64,000 nucleotides of DNA, taken from assembly GCA_964522015.1 (NCBI GenBank), contig CAZFST010000008.1, positions 1 to 64,000 of the forward strand. Direction: 5' to 3'. Below are positions 1 through 6,961 of the stretch, piece after piece. Origin of the DNA: QQWI01 sp964522015 (lineage in GTDB: Bacteria > Bacillota > Clostridia > Peptostreptococcales > Acidaminobacteraceae). Every line of letters begins with the position of its first letter. Position 1 is the first letter of the stretch. The position numbers and the translations under genes were made by a program. The notes under the pieces are model-generated. The model was given only the letters and a program-made list of their open reading frames with translations, was not told where the DNA came from and did no database searches.

Positions 1-36
1 GGCACACGGGAACTAACGCTTGTGGAGATTGTGTAA
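1..36 (+). pseudogene. C-terminal end of a TnpB-like (IS605 OrfB) protein
   Basis: The first 36 bases read GTRELTLVEIV followed by TAA, which resembles the usual tail of TnpB/OrfB proteins (GTRE..VE). Further TnpB-tail-like residues follow in other frames (for example KQEAPT at about 68-85), so the 3' end may be frameshifted. Only the tail is in the window and nothing can be said about activity. Confidence 0.5.
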
Positions 37-109
37 GACCTCAGTCAAATGAGGCAGTAATCATTGAAACAAGAAGCCCCCACTTCTATAAGTGGTGGGA
101 GCAAGTCAC
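1..109 (+). mobile_element. Right end of an IS200/IS605-family element
   Basis: A TnpB-like tail is followed by an imperfect hairpin at 77-99 (CCCCCACTT, loop CTAT, AAGTGGTGGG) and then GCAAGTCAC at 101-109. Such a subterminal hairpin just after tnpB is typical of the right end of IS200/IS605 elements, which move as single strands and leave no target duplication. The rest of the element lies left of the window. Confidence 0.5.
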
Positions 110-153
110 GTAAGGGTGTTGGTTCTTTTAGGGGGAGGCGTTGGTTTTTTGCC

Positions 154-176
154 AAAAGAGCCTAAGTGGCTCTTTA
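154..176 (-). terminator. Stem-loop at the end of the HTH gene
   Basis: AAAGAGCC and GGCTCTTT form an 8-bp stem around a short loop, overlapping the TAA of the HTH gene. On the minus strand the stem is followed by TTTTGGC and more weakly T-rich sequence, so it is a plausible but weak intrinsic terminator. Confidence 0.4.
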
Positions 177-488
177 CCTAATTAGGTGATGCTTTTGAAT
201 CAGTTCTGGTTCTGTATCTAGCAAACTCATTAATCTTCTAGCTACTGGAGATGGCTCGTTTTTTCCGCCCTCCCAGGCTTCGACTGTTTTAGGTGATACC
301 CCAATGATCGCTGCAAATGCCTTTTGAGAGAATGATAGCTTATGTCTGAGGTTTTTTATTTGCAGTGGCGTAATTCTCGCCGCTGGCTGAATTGAAAGAG
401 TCACACGCTTGGCAGATACGTTGCCTTTGCTGATTTCAACGGCTTCCTGCAAGCTATCCATGATTTCATTAATGTTGATTTTTGCCAT
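174..488 (-). CDS. HTH antitoxin-like regulator (NadS/HigA type), orphan
   Basis: This 104-residue protein has an Xre-type helix-turn-helix in its second half (about residues 42-90): QIKNLRHKLSFSQ, then FAAIIGVSPKTVEAWE, then PSPVARRLMSLL. The layout, a variable N-terminus followed by HTH and a conserved R-L-L segment, matches NadS/HigA-type antitoxins that autoregulate a RelE/HigB toxin operon. A GGAGAATCAACC ribosome site precedes the ATG. The next gene upstream is a small membrane protein and downstream lies an IS end, so no toxin partner is visible. It may be an orphan antitoxin or simply a small regulator. Confidence 0.7.
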   Translation of the reverse strand: MAKININEIMDSLQEAVEISKGNVSAKRVTLSIQPAARITPLQIKNLRHKLSFSQKAFAAIIGVSPKTVEAWEGGKNEPSPVARRLMSLLDTEPELIQKHHLIR

Positions 489-533
489 GGTTGATTCTCC
501 TTTCTTCGTTCATTAAATCTTTACTTGTGAGCC

Positions 534-555
534 AGAGGGACGTGCGCCGCAGCTC
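534..555 (+). repeat. Degenerate copy of the GGGGGACGTGCACC repeat
   Basis: GAGGGACGTGCGCCGCAGCTCA resembles the repeat seen in better form at 15696, 17707 and 62722. It lies in the short gap between the HTH gene and the mini-protein gene. The match is partial. Confidence 0.35.
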
Positions 556-574
556 ATATAATTGACAGGCTTCT

Positions 575-850
575 TTATTTTTCTTTCTTGCGTCGTTTCT
601 TATAGAACCGCCACACCACCCAAACATTAATAATCAACAGCAGTGGTAACCAGATGAATTTTAATAGGACTATATCAATGGTGCTTGACAAGTATATGGC
701 TGTTGGACCATCTGCTCCACCGATAATACCGATTGATGTTGGCTCGGTAAGACTAAATTTGTTGATTGCGCATAGGTTGACCGCAACTAATGTAATGATG
801 CCCAGGGTTGTAAGGGCTTTTTTTGTTGTTTTACGTGTTTTGTGGACCAT
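575..850 (-). CDS. Two-helix mini-protein with GGADGPT motif (decarboxylase beta-like)
   Basis: The 91-residue product has two hydrophobic helices (about residues 12-30 and 60-82) and a basic tail KKRRKKEK. Between the helices sits IGIIGGADGPTAIY, which closely matches the signature of the membrane beta subunit of Na+-translocating oxaloacetate/methylmalonyl-CoA decarboxylases, where it lies in the ion-conducting region. The true beta subunit is roughly four times longer with many membrane segments, so this is not a functional subunit. Similar short proteins with one such motif are, as far as I recall, common but uncharacterised in Firmicutes. The ATG is preceded by GAGGGAAAA. Function unknown. 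Confidence 0.6.
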   Translation of the reverse strand: MVHKTRKTTKKALTTLGIITLVAVNLCAINKFSLTEPTSIGIIGGADGPTAIYLSSTIDIVLLKFIWLPLLLIINVWVVWRFYKKRRKKEK

Positions 851-864
851 TTTCCCTCGTTTTT

Positions 865-1491
865 TTACAATATGGCTCTCTGTTTAATACCTGTCATCAT
901 AAATATCGAATAATCCGATGCCTTGCCCTGATGTTCTCTTTGTCCATGGTAGATGGTTTTTGAGGTGACGTCTTTAAAGCCGATGGCTGTCAGTTTTTCT
1001 CTGAGGGTATCTTGGTTAAAGCCGTGGTGGACTCTTGCCCCCTCTAAGTGGGCGTGGAAACTGCCATCTTCTTGGTTTAGATCAACCACTGTTAGGATGC
1101 CGCCTGGTTCCAAATGGTCATAGAATTTTTGGAGGATGTCAATGTAGTTGTCTATGTGATGGAGGACTAGGGTGGTGTGGATGGTGTTGAAGGTTTCGGT
1201 GAGGACTTGGTCTGTGGTCAGGTCCCCGTGGATGGGTGTCATGTAGTGGGTGCCCTGGTGGTGGATTTTTTGTGTGAGGACTTGGATCATGGTTTCTGAG
1301 GTGTCGAGCATTACCAGGCGTTTGACTGGTTGGTCTAGGCAAAAGCTGACTAGGCCTGTGCCGCAGCCGAATTCTAGTACGGTGGCGGTGTCTGTTAGGC
1401 CCAGGGTGGGTTTGATGGCGTCTGCAATGTGCTGGGCGCGCTGGATGCGGTCTGGGGTGTCCCAGGTGGTGGCGTGTTGGTCAAAGCTCAT
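865..1491 (-). CDS. Class I SAM-dependent methyltransferase
   Basis: A 208-residue Rossmann-fold methyltransferase. Motif I is VLEFGCGTGLVS (about residues 38-49), the acidic motif II end is MLDTSETM (about 80-87), and the post-I and motif IV region is HTTLVLHHID followed by LEPGGILTVVDL. This is the UbiE/BioC-like arrangement of small-molecule methyltransferases; the substrate cannot be told. The start overlaps the broken zinc-ribbon gene by 11 bases, suggesting former translational coupling. A rearranged fragment of a close paralogue lies at 3128-3275, so this gene has been duplicated locally. Confidence 0.85.
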   Translation of the reverse strand: MSFDQHATTWDTPDRIQRAQHIADAIKPTLGLTDTATVLEFGCGTGLVSFCLDQPVKRLVMLDTSETMIQVLTQKIHHQGTHYMTPIHGDLTTDQVLTETFNTIHTTLVLHHIDNYIDILQKFYDHLEPGGILTVVDLNQEDGSFHAHLEGARVHHGFNQDTLREKLTAIGFKDVTSKTIYHGQREHQGKASDYSIFMMTGIKQRAIL

Positions 1492-1907
1492 CTATTCGTT
1501 CCTCCTGTAGGATTATCTTGCCTTTTGTGCCAATCAGTAGTTTCATGAGGCCGCCGAACGCCAGGCCTGCTATTAACCAGATGACTGCCTGTAAAAGCAC
1601 TATTTGTAGGGTGATGGGCGTTATGAATGCTGTCATAGGGGTCATTAGAATATACATAACAGCTCCAAAGCTAAGGCTCATTTTTAGCTTCAATAACAGC
1701 CATATTGGAAAGGTGACCGCGAGTACGGCTAAGCTAAAAATATTCCATATGCATTTTATTCTGCCCCCACATTCGGGGCAAACTAAGCCAAACCAATGTC
1801 CAAAGGCATTGCCCCTGGCCCAGAGTCTGCCGTCATTAAGGGCGCCGCAATGTTCACATGGGATGTAGCAATTTCCATACTTTGTATTTTGTTTTGTCGT
1901 ATTGCAT
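1481..1907 (-). pseudogene. Zinc-ribbon membrane protein gene, apparently frameshifted
   Basis: The only ATG-initiated frame here gives 70 residues with two hydrophobic helices, but the same frame stays open upstream and encodes two CxxC pairs, PCEHCGAL and VCPECGGR, followed by a further hydrophobic helix. That is a zinc ribbon fused to membrane segments. No ATG, GTG or TTG opens this longer frame before an upstream TAA. A good start (ATG at 1907 with AAAGG before it, MQYDKTKYK) lies in another frame. One indel within about 1870-1895 would join them, so the gene is probably broken; an ATT or ATC start is the alternative. Function unknown. Confidence 0.5.
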
Positions 1908-1994
1908 GGGCTTTATACCTTTCTTTGCGTAGCCTGATCTATTGGTAAAACACTCTTGAAGCCTTGTTCAACAGTGGGCTTTACTTTTTAAATG

Positions 1995-2057
1995 AGAGTG
2001 GAACGTATGGGATTAGATAGCCTAATTTCCAAACGCTTCACTTTTTATTATACGTTA
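1995..2057 (+). repeat. Direct repeat X, left copy
   Basis: A 63-bp segment beginning AGAGTGGAACGTATGGG and ending ATTATACGTTA recurs at 15424-15485 in the same orientation with about 90 % identity (five substitutions and a 1-base gap). The left copy has short inverted ends, AACGTAT at 2002-2008 and ATACGTT at 2050-2056. The two copies bracket 13.4 kb that includes the Wadjet cluster. It may be a miniature element or a recombination site. Confidence 0.7.
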
Positions 2058-2235
2058 TTTAGTGAAATTTGGCTCTGTTTTCCGGGTGAAATAAATTAAC
2101 AACAGAAACACCCTATCTTTATGTTTTTTGCCTTGTTCTCGACATTTTCACTACGTGAAAACGGCTACGCAGCCATTGTTCTCGTAGCAGAAGTTACACA
2201 GACACGTACATTGTATTTACAACGCACGTGTTTTG

Positions 2236-2244
2236 TGCTATGAT
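2236..2244 (+). promoter_or_regulatory. Extended -10 promoter of the relB-like gene
   Basis: TGCTATGAT fits the extended -10 consensus (TGnTATAAT with one mismatch) about 30 bases before the ATG. No good -35 is seen at 17 bp spacing, as is common for extended -10 promoters. Confidence 0.45.
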
Positions 2245-2275
2245 TTATATATAGTTAGAGGAGGGAGTGTTCATT

Positions 2276-2551
2276 ATGTCTACTACTAATGTAACAATTC
2301 GAATGGATGAACAGTTAAAGAAACAGGCTGAAGAATTATTTTCTGATTTAGGATTATCTATGACGACAGCCTTAATCGCTTTTACAAAACAAGCTGTTAG
2401 GGAGCAGAGAATTCCGTTTATATTATCGCGAAATATACCGAACACTGACACATTGATTGCGATAGAAGAAGTTGATAAAATGAAGCTTAGTCCTAAGGAT
2501 TATAAAGGCTACGACGATGTTGATGAGATGATGTCAGAGCTTCTTAAATGA
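2276..2551 (+). CDS. RelB/DinJ family antitoxin, orphan
   Basis: I start this at ATG 2276 (MSTTNVTIRMDEQLK) because GAGGAGGG ends 10 bases upstream; a GTG at 2267 is the alternative. The 91-residue product is a typical RelB/DinJ antitoxin: an N-terminal ribbon-helix-helix (VTIRMDEQLKKQAEELF, then GLSMTTALIAFTKQAV) and a C-terminal toxin-binding tail. Normally a RelE/YafQ mRNA interferase follows within a few bases, but here a strong terminator begins right after the stop. No toxin is present, so this antitoxin is solitary and may protect against or regulate other RelE loci. Confidence 0.85.
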   Translation: MSTTNVTIRMDEQLKKQAEELFSDLGLSMTTALIAFTKQAVREQRIPFILSRNIPNTDTLIAIEEVDKMKLSPKDYKGYDDVDEMMSELLK

Positions 2552-2558
2552 AACACAT

Positions 2559-2606
2559 AAAAAATGCCCTACTCAAGCCACCCGCGCTTTGAGTAGGGCA
2601 TTTTTT
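2559..2606 (+). terminator. Intrinsic terminator after relB-like gene
   Basis: AAAAATGCCCTACTCAA pairs with TTGAGTAGGGCATTTTTT, a long stem with a C-rich loop and a T tract. Confidence 0.9.
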
Positions 2607-2727
2607 ATAACACAAATCACTAATCTCCCCCTAATTAGATGGGATAAATACGAGCTAGGGGGGACGTGGGCTTTGATGTTCTAATAGGATATGTTCATCC
2701 GAATATGAGTTACTGACAAAAAAGTGT

Positions 2728-3126
2728 TTATTTGTTTCTTTTTAATTGATTGATAATTAGTTCTTCCATGGGTTGGTTCATTTTTTTACCCATTAATTCG
2801 AGTGTGAAATATGTTTTTTCATCTACATGCAACATGATTGTTTGTAGTTTTTTTGATGTTTTAATTAATTTATCCACGGATTTTGCTTGTTCTACAAATT
2901 CAGCTTTTCCCTCTTCGTTATTTTCTAATTCAAAATTCGTGGCAGCTACTTGGTGTTTTTTCGCTTCCATAATTTCATCAATTTCTGAAACCCATAACGC
3001 CTTATGTTCATCAATATAATGATTGATCACTTGATAAATAAAGTCATTTCTCTCTAATTCTTTATCTGCCACTTTTTCTTTTAGTTGTCTTTTCAAGTCT
3101 TTAGAAACATTCAGTTTAATTTTCAT
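2728..3126 (-). CDS. Tandem ribbon-helix-helix-like protein
   Basis: The open frame extends to 3249, but its first 41 codons read through a methyltransferase remnant. I place the start at ATG 3126 (MKIKLNVSKDLK), which has GGAGAAAAG immediately before it. The 132-residue product has an RHH-like pattern at its N-terminus (IKLNVSKDLKRQLKEKV, then LERNDFIYQVINHYI) and a second at its C-terminus (IMLHVDEKTYFTLELMGKK, then PMEELIINQL), with a charged helical middle. RHH proteins usually act as dimeric DNA binders in plasmid control, mobilisation or antitoxins. No partner is evident. Family not recognised. Confidence 0.6.
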   Translation of the reverse strand: MKIKLNVSKDLKRQLKEKVADKELERNDFIYQVINHYIDEHKALWVSEIDEIMEAKKHQVAATNFELENNEEGKAEFVEQAKSVDKLIKTSKKLQTIMLHVDEKTYFTLELMGKKMNQPMEELIINQLKRNK

Positions 3127-3127
3127 C

Positions 3128-3275
3128 TTTTCTCCATTCTCATGCTGGTCTTGGTTGAAGCCGTGGTGGCGGATTTTTTTGGTGAGGACTTGGATCATGG
3201 CTTCTGAGGTGTCGAGCATACTAGGCGTTTGACTGGTTGGTCTAGGCAAAAGCTGACTAGGTCTGGGGTGGGCCT
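3128..3275 (-). pseudogene. Fragment of a methyltransferase paralogue
   Basis: Read on the minus strand, this stretch matches the 865-1491 methyltransferase across GLVSFCLDQPVKR, then MLDTSEAMIQVLTKKI, and then jumps to HHGFNQD, which lies about 70 codons further on in the intact gene. There is a 1-base deletion before MLDTSE. It is therefore a short, internally deleted and frameshifted copy. It supplies the misleading N-terminus of the neighbouring RHH gene's open frame. Confidence 0.75.
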
Positions 3276-3294
3276 TGGGATTTTGCCATAAAAA

Positions 3295-3315
3295 GGAGCG
3301 TGCACCGCGGCTAGC
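3295..3315 (+). repeat. Degenerate copy of the GGGGGACGTGCACC repeat
   Basis: GGAGCGTGCACCGCGGCTAGC keeps the GTGCACC core of the repeat seen at 15696, 17707 and 62722. A further partial match, CTAGGGGGGACGTGGGC, lies at 2654-2670. Confidence 0.35.
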
Positions 3316-3366
3316 TTTTGACTTATTCTTTGTCCAGGTTTTCCAACTGCTTAAGGCTTAGCCCAG

Positions 3367-3902
3367 TCACTCGTGCAATTTCTCATATTCTCTTTTAACA
3401 GAATCCCATCGTCCATTATACTCATGCTTAGATATTATTGCTTGAAAAGGTGGGTCTACAAAGGAAATGATCACTTGAATAACCTCGTTTAAATCTAGCT
3501 CATATTTCAGTACCTTTTTGCAAAATACTGTCCATCTACCAATAACCCCATCGTTTGAGCACAACCTATTTATGACTCGGATTGAATCCCACTCATATGG
3601 TGTTTCCCTTTTCGTCAAGGTTTCAAAGATCGCTTTATGAACATCACGGCCCTCAAACTCAAATGATGTAGCGAGATAATAGATATCGTAGAAATCTTTC
3701 ATTCGTCCTGTCACTTCCATAAAGCGAATAATTGCATCCAGTTTTTCAGAAACAGTGGACTCTAATGTATATGTCAAAATGGTTGGTTTTTCAAAGCCGT
3801 CCAGTAAGACAGGGAGTGTTCTTGGTGACGCTGAAAAGCAATACCTTCATTTTTTGCTTTATTCTTTAATCTTGCCAAAATGGATGCACTTGAATTGCTC
3901 AT
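3367..3902 (-). pseudogene. abiEii: AbiEii toxin gene with its nucleotidyltransferase core deleted
   Basis: The gene starts at ATG 3902 in a TAATG overlap with the abiEi stop and gives a normal AbiEii N-terminus (SSASILARLKNKAKNEGIAF, residues 5-24). It then jumps, out of frame, into PVLLDGFEKPTILTYTLE and SEKLDAIIRFM, which normally lie more than 100 residues further on. The deleted part held the KGG...S.D.D motif that binds Mg-nucleotide in these DNA polymerase beta-like toxins. The remaining 136-residue frame (3367-3777) is the C-terminal helical half with DFYDIYYLA. The toxin cannot be catalytic. An intact abiE toxin of a different sequence is at 34786-35625. Confidence 0.9.
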
Positions 3903-4498
3903 TATAGCCACTTCCCTATTTGGGATTGGACCTTATTCGTAATATTTATAACGTGGGCATATGCCATGAGATTCCTGATGTTCATTTTAGGATCTTTAAT
4001 ATATCTCGTAACTGCATTTGTAACCACTTCTTTTTCAAGTTTTTTTTCGTAGCGCATAATATCACACATGGTACGATCTCTATCAAAAATTTTCACTTTG
4101 ACCCCTTGAACATCATATGTTGATACGCCAATATTAAGGAATTCTGGTTTCTGATAAAAGGGTTCAATCAATGGATAATCGATATCATACTGGCTTTTTT
4201 CACTGTCCCTATCCACAGCTATCTGCCAGGCTGTTGGAATACGGTCTGTATAGTTGTAATACAGCAGTGCGCTTTCTAGAAAAATAATCGCCTTTGGGAA
4301 AAGCCTTGCTATCATGATGTCCTCTGGGTTAACAGCACCCTTTATTTCATAATAACCTTTTTTCAGTTTTGACAGCTCACCCTCTTCTAACAACCTCTTT
4401 ATTTGACGGCTGTTTAAGCCAAGTGCATTCAACTCTGATGTTTTAAGAATTCCACCACGTTCTTTGAATGCCTCGATGATGATGCTTTTACTGACCAT
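3902..4498 (-). CDS. abiEi: AbiEi-family antitoxin (type IV toxin-antitoxin)
   Basis: A 198-residue protein with an N-terminal winged HTH (about residues 1-60: GGILKTSELNALGLNSRQI, KRLLEEGELSKLKKGYYEI) followed by the AbiEi C-terminal domain with DRDRTMCDIMRYEKKL and VTNAVTRYI. The family represses its own operon through inverted repeats and counteracts AbiEii without stable complex formation. The frame is intact, while its toxin partner is broken, so selection now would be for regulation or for cross-protection, or the gene is simply not yet decayed. The upstream 60 bp (4495-4552) recurs at 15638-15695. Confidence 0.9.
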   Translation of the reverse strand: MVSKSIIIEAFKERGGILKTSELNALGLNSRQIKRLLEEGELSKLKKGYYEIKGAVNPEDIMIARLFPKAIIFLESALLYYNYTDRIPTAWQIAVDRDSEKSQYDIDYPLIEPFYQKPEFLNIGVSTYDVQGVKVKIFDRDRTMCDIMRYEKKLEKEVVTNAVTRYIKDPKMNIRNLMAYAHVINITNKVQSQIGKWL

Positions 4499-4659
4499 AG
4501 ACGCACCTCATTATCCGCTTCGAATTTTAAATGCGGGTATTTTAGTGCAATTGTATCATTCCTTAATGAATTAATCAACGAATAATCCGATGATGATTTC
4601 AAGTTCCAGTTCCACGGCTCAGGGTGATGTGCACTCCTTCGTCCTAAACCGCCATATCG

Positions 4660-5265
4660 CTACTGGTCACTATCTCCATGTATCAACTGAAGCGCAAGCA
4701 AGGGCCCCTGATGATAGTCCCGATCTGGCCGTTCTTGCTTGATTAGCGCATATTGTTCTAATAATAGTGGTGTATAATCGACTGCATTCTTCACACCAAA
4801 TACGATACTGGTTGCTGACCTTGCATAGGTGCTCCGAATATCTTTGAAAATGGATGCTAATTCCCTTACATGCCTCATATCAGAATAGGCTAGGACACTT
4901 GTTGCATTTTCAATAAAGGTTGCATGACCTGATCTCAACAGTCGCTTTAATATAAGGGGTACTACCTCTTCTTGCATCGTCAGTGCCTTGTCAACGAGAT
5001 TATGCTTTCCCTGAAGTCCTGTTGTTTTGCGCATGCAGTCAATAATGGCTTCGGCAGTAACACTTTCTTTAACTTGGTTTATTTCAAGGTCGTATGCTTC
5101 CCGTGTGGATGCCTCTAGGGCTGGCGCAATCATGGTTGCAATCTCATCATAAAAATTCGGTAGTGTCGATGTCATCAACTGAAAATGTGTCAACTTTGCA
5201 GTAGACATTTCAGCCAATGGATTATCTATAAAAAAACCCTTTGGTAACTGATATTTAACCATCAT
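4660..5265 (-). CDS. Unrecognised helical protein downstream of Wadjet
   Basis: This 201-residue protein is not one I recognise. It is predicted all-helical with no signal peptide, membrane segment or catalytic motif visible. Segments such as MQEEVVPLILKRLLRSGHATFIENATSVL look like HEAT/ARM-type helical repeats, in which case it could be a protein-binding scaffold. The start MMVKYQLPKG has GGAGAAGAT just before it. It begins 38 bases after the 532-codon gene, which itself follows jetD by 59 bases, so all probably share a transcript. It might be a Wadjet-associated subunit or an independent passenger in the island. Confidence 0.65.
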   Translation of the reverse strand: MMVKYQLPKGFFIDNPLAEMSTAKLTHFQLMTSTLPNFYDEIATMIAPALEASTREAYDLEINQVKESVTAEAIIDCMRKTTGLQGKHNLVDKALTMQEEVVPLILKRLLRSGHATFIENATSVLAYSDMRHVRELASIFKDIRSTYARSATSIVFGVKNAVDYTPLLLEQYALIKQERPDRDYHQGPLLALQLIHGDSDQ

Positions 5266-5303
5266 ATCTTCTCCATTTCGCTCATACGTATATTCACTAA
5301 GGT

Positions 5304-6902
5304 TTATCCAAGCTTTCTTCTGAATTCATCCTTAAGGGCTGGTCTTTTGCTGTTTTCATTCATAATCCGCTTGTAGTACAGCTCAAAGTCATTGTTTTGA
5401 TCCATTTCTAGATATAGTCCCTTAATGATGGCCGTATAGTATGCAGCTCTGGCGTACCTTGTTCGAGTTGCAGCACCTATGTGAAATTGCACCATGTATT
5501 TCAATTGGTCAATTGCCTCAAGAATTAAGTTCGACTTGTTTTCTAAATCTCCTGGAAGTCTGATCATATCAGCAACGCCTTCCAGCTTAGGGTTATCGAT
5601 GGATTCCAGGTATCCGTTCAAATCATCCTGCGCCAGGTCGATGCCGCTTAGGTTTAGCGCCCGGTATAGCAAGGATTTCGAAACAAATTTGGCATAGTTG
5701 TAGCGGGCATCTGTGTTTGTATCAACTGCTGTTTCCAATAGCTTTTGTGTATCACCTTCAAAAGAAAAAATTCTCAAGAGGGCCATCTTATAATTATAGT
5801 CTTTCTTGGCTAAGACAAGGCCTGTCGCTTGGTCGATAAAGGACGGTAGCCCGCAGGTTTTTAAGGCTAAGCCTCTGGCTCTCAAATAGAGCTTGTGGGT
5901 ATTTTTTTGGGCGTACATCCTTATGGCGATTTCGTAGGCTTGGGCATATAGGGATAATTGCTCCAGACTATCAACTAGTTTCCCATTGAGGGCATACAAA
6001 ACTTGGCTATCGGTGACTTGCTTCAGGGCAGATTCGATTGTATGAACAGCGTCTTCCCACTGGTCTTTTTGGATATGACCATCTACAACATCATTCCAGA
6101 AGTTTGGGTTGTAGGTTGTCAATGATTTGGGAACTGCGATGTTATCAAAGTCCAATGAAAGAGCTGTATATAGACTTTTCAATAGTTCGTACAACAGATG
6201 TTGACTAGTCCAATCGTTAATATGATTTGAAATGACCGATTCAATCCTTGCTCTAAATGGGAAAATCGCATCTGCTGTGACACAAGCAATCAATGGTTCT
6301 TTGCAAATTTCACCAAAATTTTGCCACAGGTCTATCGCCTCTGCAGCAAAACTTTCAGGATTTGCCAAGGCCTGTTTCATTGCCCTATATTTCTCACTGA
6401 AAACTTCGTCCCAATCAACGTCTATGTAATCCATCGGATCTTCTGTTCCAAGGATTTCATGGTTGAAATTTGCCTGGCGCAAGGTGCCTAGCAGTAAATC
6501 AAATGCCTGATTGGCAATTTCATATGCATCGTTTCTTGCGTGAATCACTGTCAACTTGAGTAAGTCCGAAAACTCAGTTGACCATTCGCTCTCTTCAAAC
6601 AATTCTGTTGGATCATCATCATAGTCATCATAATGACTACGATATCGGTAGTCCTCATAATGATAATCGTAGGGATCAATGTAGTATTTTTTACCCAAAC
6701 ATTCATCACAAAATTGCTTTACCTTTTTGATAAAGTCAGCCGGATTACTTTCGCCCACTTCTTCCAGTGCTACTTGGGCACTGATAGATCTTGAGATAAA
6801 CTCAATTCGTTGGGGTGGCGTGAGGTTGCGCATTAGCTGCGCAATCATTTCTATTAAGTCTTCCTTTGATCTACTGATTAGGTTATATGGATCCTGTTCC
6901 AC
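5304..6902 (-). CDS. Unrecognised helical-repeat protein with Tyr/Asp-rich segment
   Basis: A 532-residue soluble protein I cannot place. I accept the GTG start at 6902 because GGAGGA lies 7 bases upstream. An N-terminal helical part (about 1-75) is followed by a strikingly Tyr/Asp-rich stretch (about 79-106, for example YDYHYEDYRYRSHYDDYDDD), then about 400 residues of TPR/HAT-like helices (for example VLYALNGKLVDSLEQLSLYAQ). No nuclease, ATPase or nucleotide-binding motif is seen. It starts 59 bases after the jetD stop with no terminator between, so it is likely read with the Wadjet genes. Possible roles are a scaffold, sensor or regulator; this is inference. Confidence 0.65.
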   Translation of the reverse strand: MEQDPYNLISRSKEDLIEMIAQLMRNLTPPQRIEFISRSISAQVALEEVGESNPADFIKKVKQFCDECLGKKYYIDPYDYHYEDYRYRSHYDDYDDDPTELFEESEWSTEFSDLLKLTVIHARNDAYEIANQAFDLLLGTLRQANFNHEILGTEDPMDYIDVDWDEVFSEKYRAMKQALANPESFAAEAIDLWQNFGEICKEPLIACVTADAIFPFRARIESVISNHINDWTSQHLLYELLKSLYTALSLDFDNIAVPKSLTTYNPNFWNDVVDGHIQKDQWEDAVHTIESALKQVTDSQVLYALNGKLVDSLEQLSLYAQAYEIAIRMYAQKNTHKLYLRARGLALKTCGLPSFIDQATGLVLAKKDYNYKMALLRIFSFEGDTQKLLETAVDTNTDARYNYAKFVSKSLLYRALNLSGIDLAQDDLNGYLESIDNPKLEGVADMIRLPGDLENKSNLILEAIDQLKYMVQFHIGAATRTRYARAAYYTAIIKGLYLEMDQNNDFELYYKRIMNENSKRPALKDEFRRKLG

Positions 6903-6961
6903 AATGTGTCCTCCGTATCAATGTCTTGATTCGTCTATACTAACACCAGAGTTACGCCATG

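Larger units (their letters stand above)
1908..2275. other. Gene-free stretch with repeat X copy 1 and relB promoter
   Basis: No convincing coding frame is seen. It contains the first copy of a 62-bp repeat (1995-2057), an A+T-rich stretch with GAAAACGGCTACGCAGCCATTG-like short inverted sequence near 2157-2180, and an extended -10 promoter for the relB-like gene. Confidence 0.5.

Noticed and set aside
575..850. Calling the GGADGPT protein a decarboxylase beta subunit
   Set aside because: It has two helices and 91 residues, far short of the family, and no alpha or gamma subunit nearby.
1518..1868. A 116-codon plus-strand frame over the zinc-ribbon gene
   Set aside because: The minus strand has the CxxC pairs and membrane helices; the plus frame is the shadow.
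2245..2451. A 68-codon minus-strand frame over relB
   Set aside because: Complement of the RelB coding region; the plus strand has the ribosome site and RHH motif.
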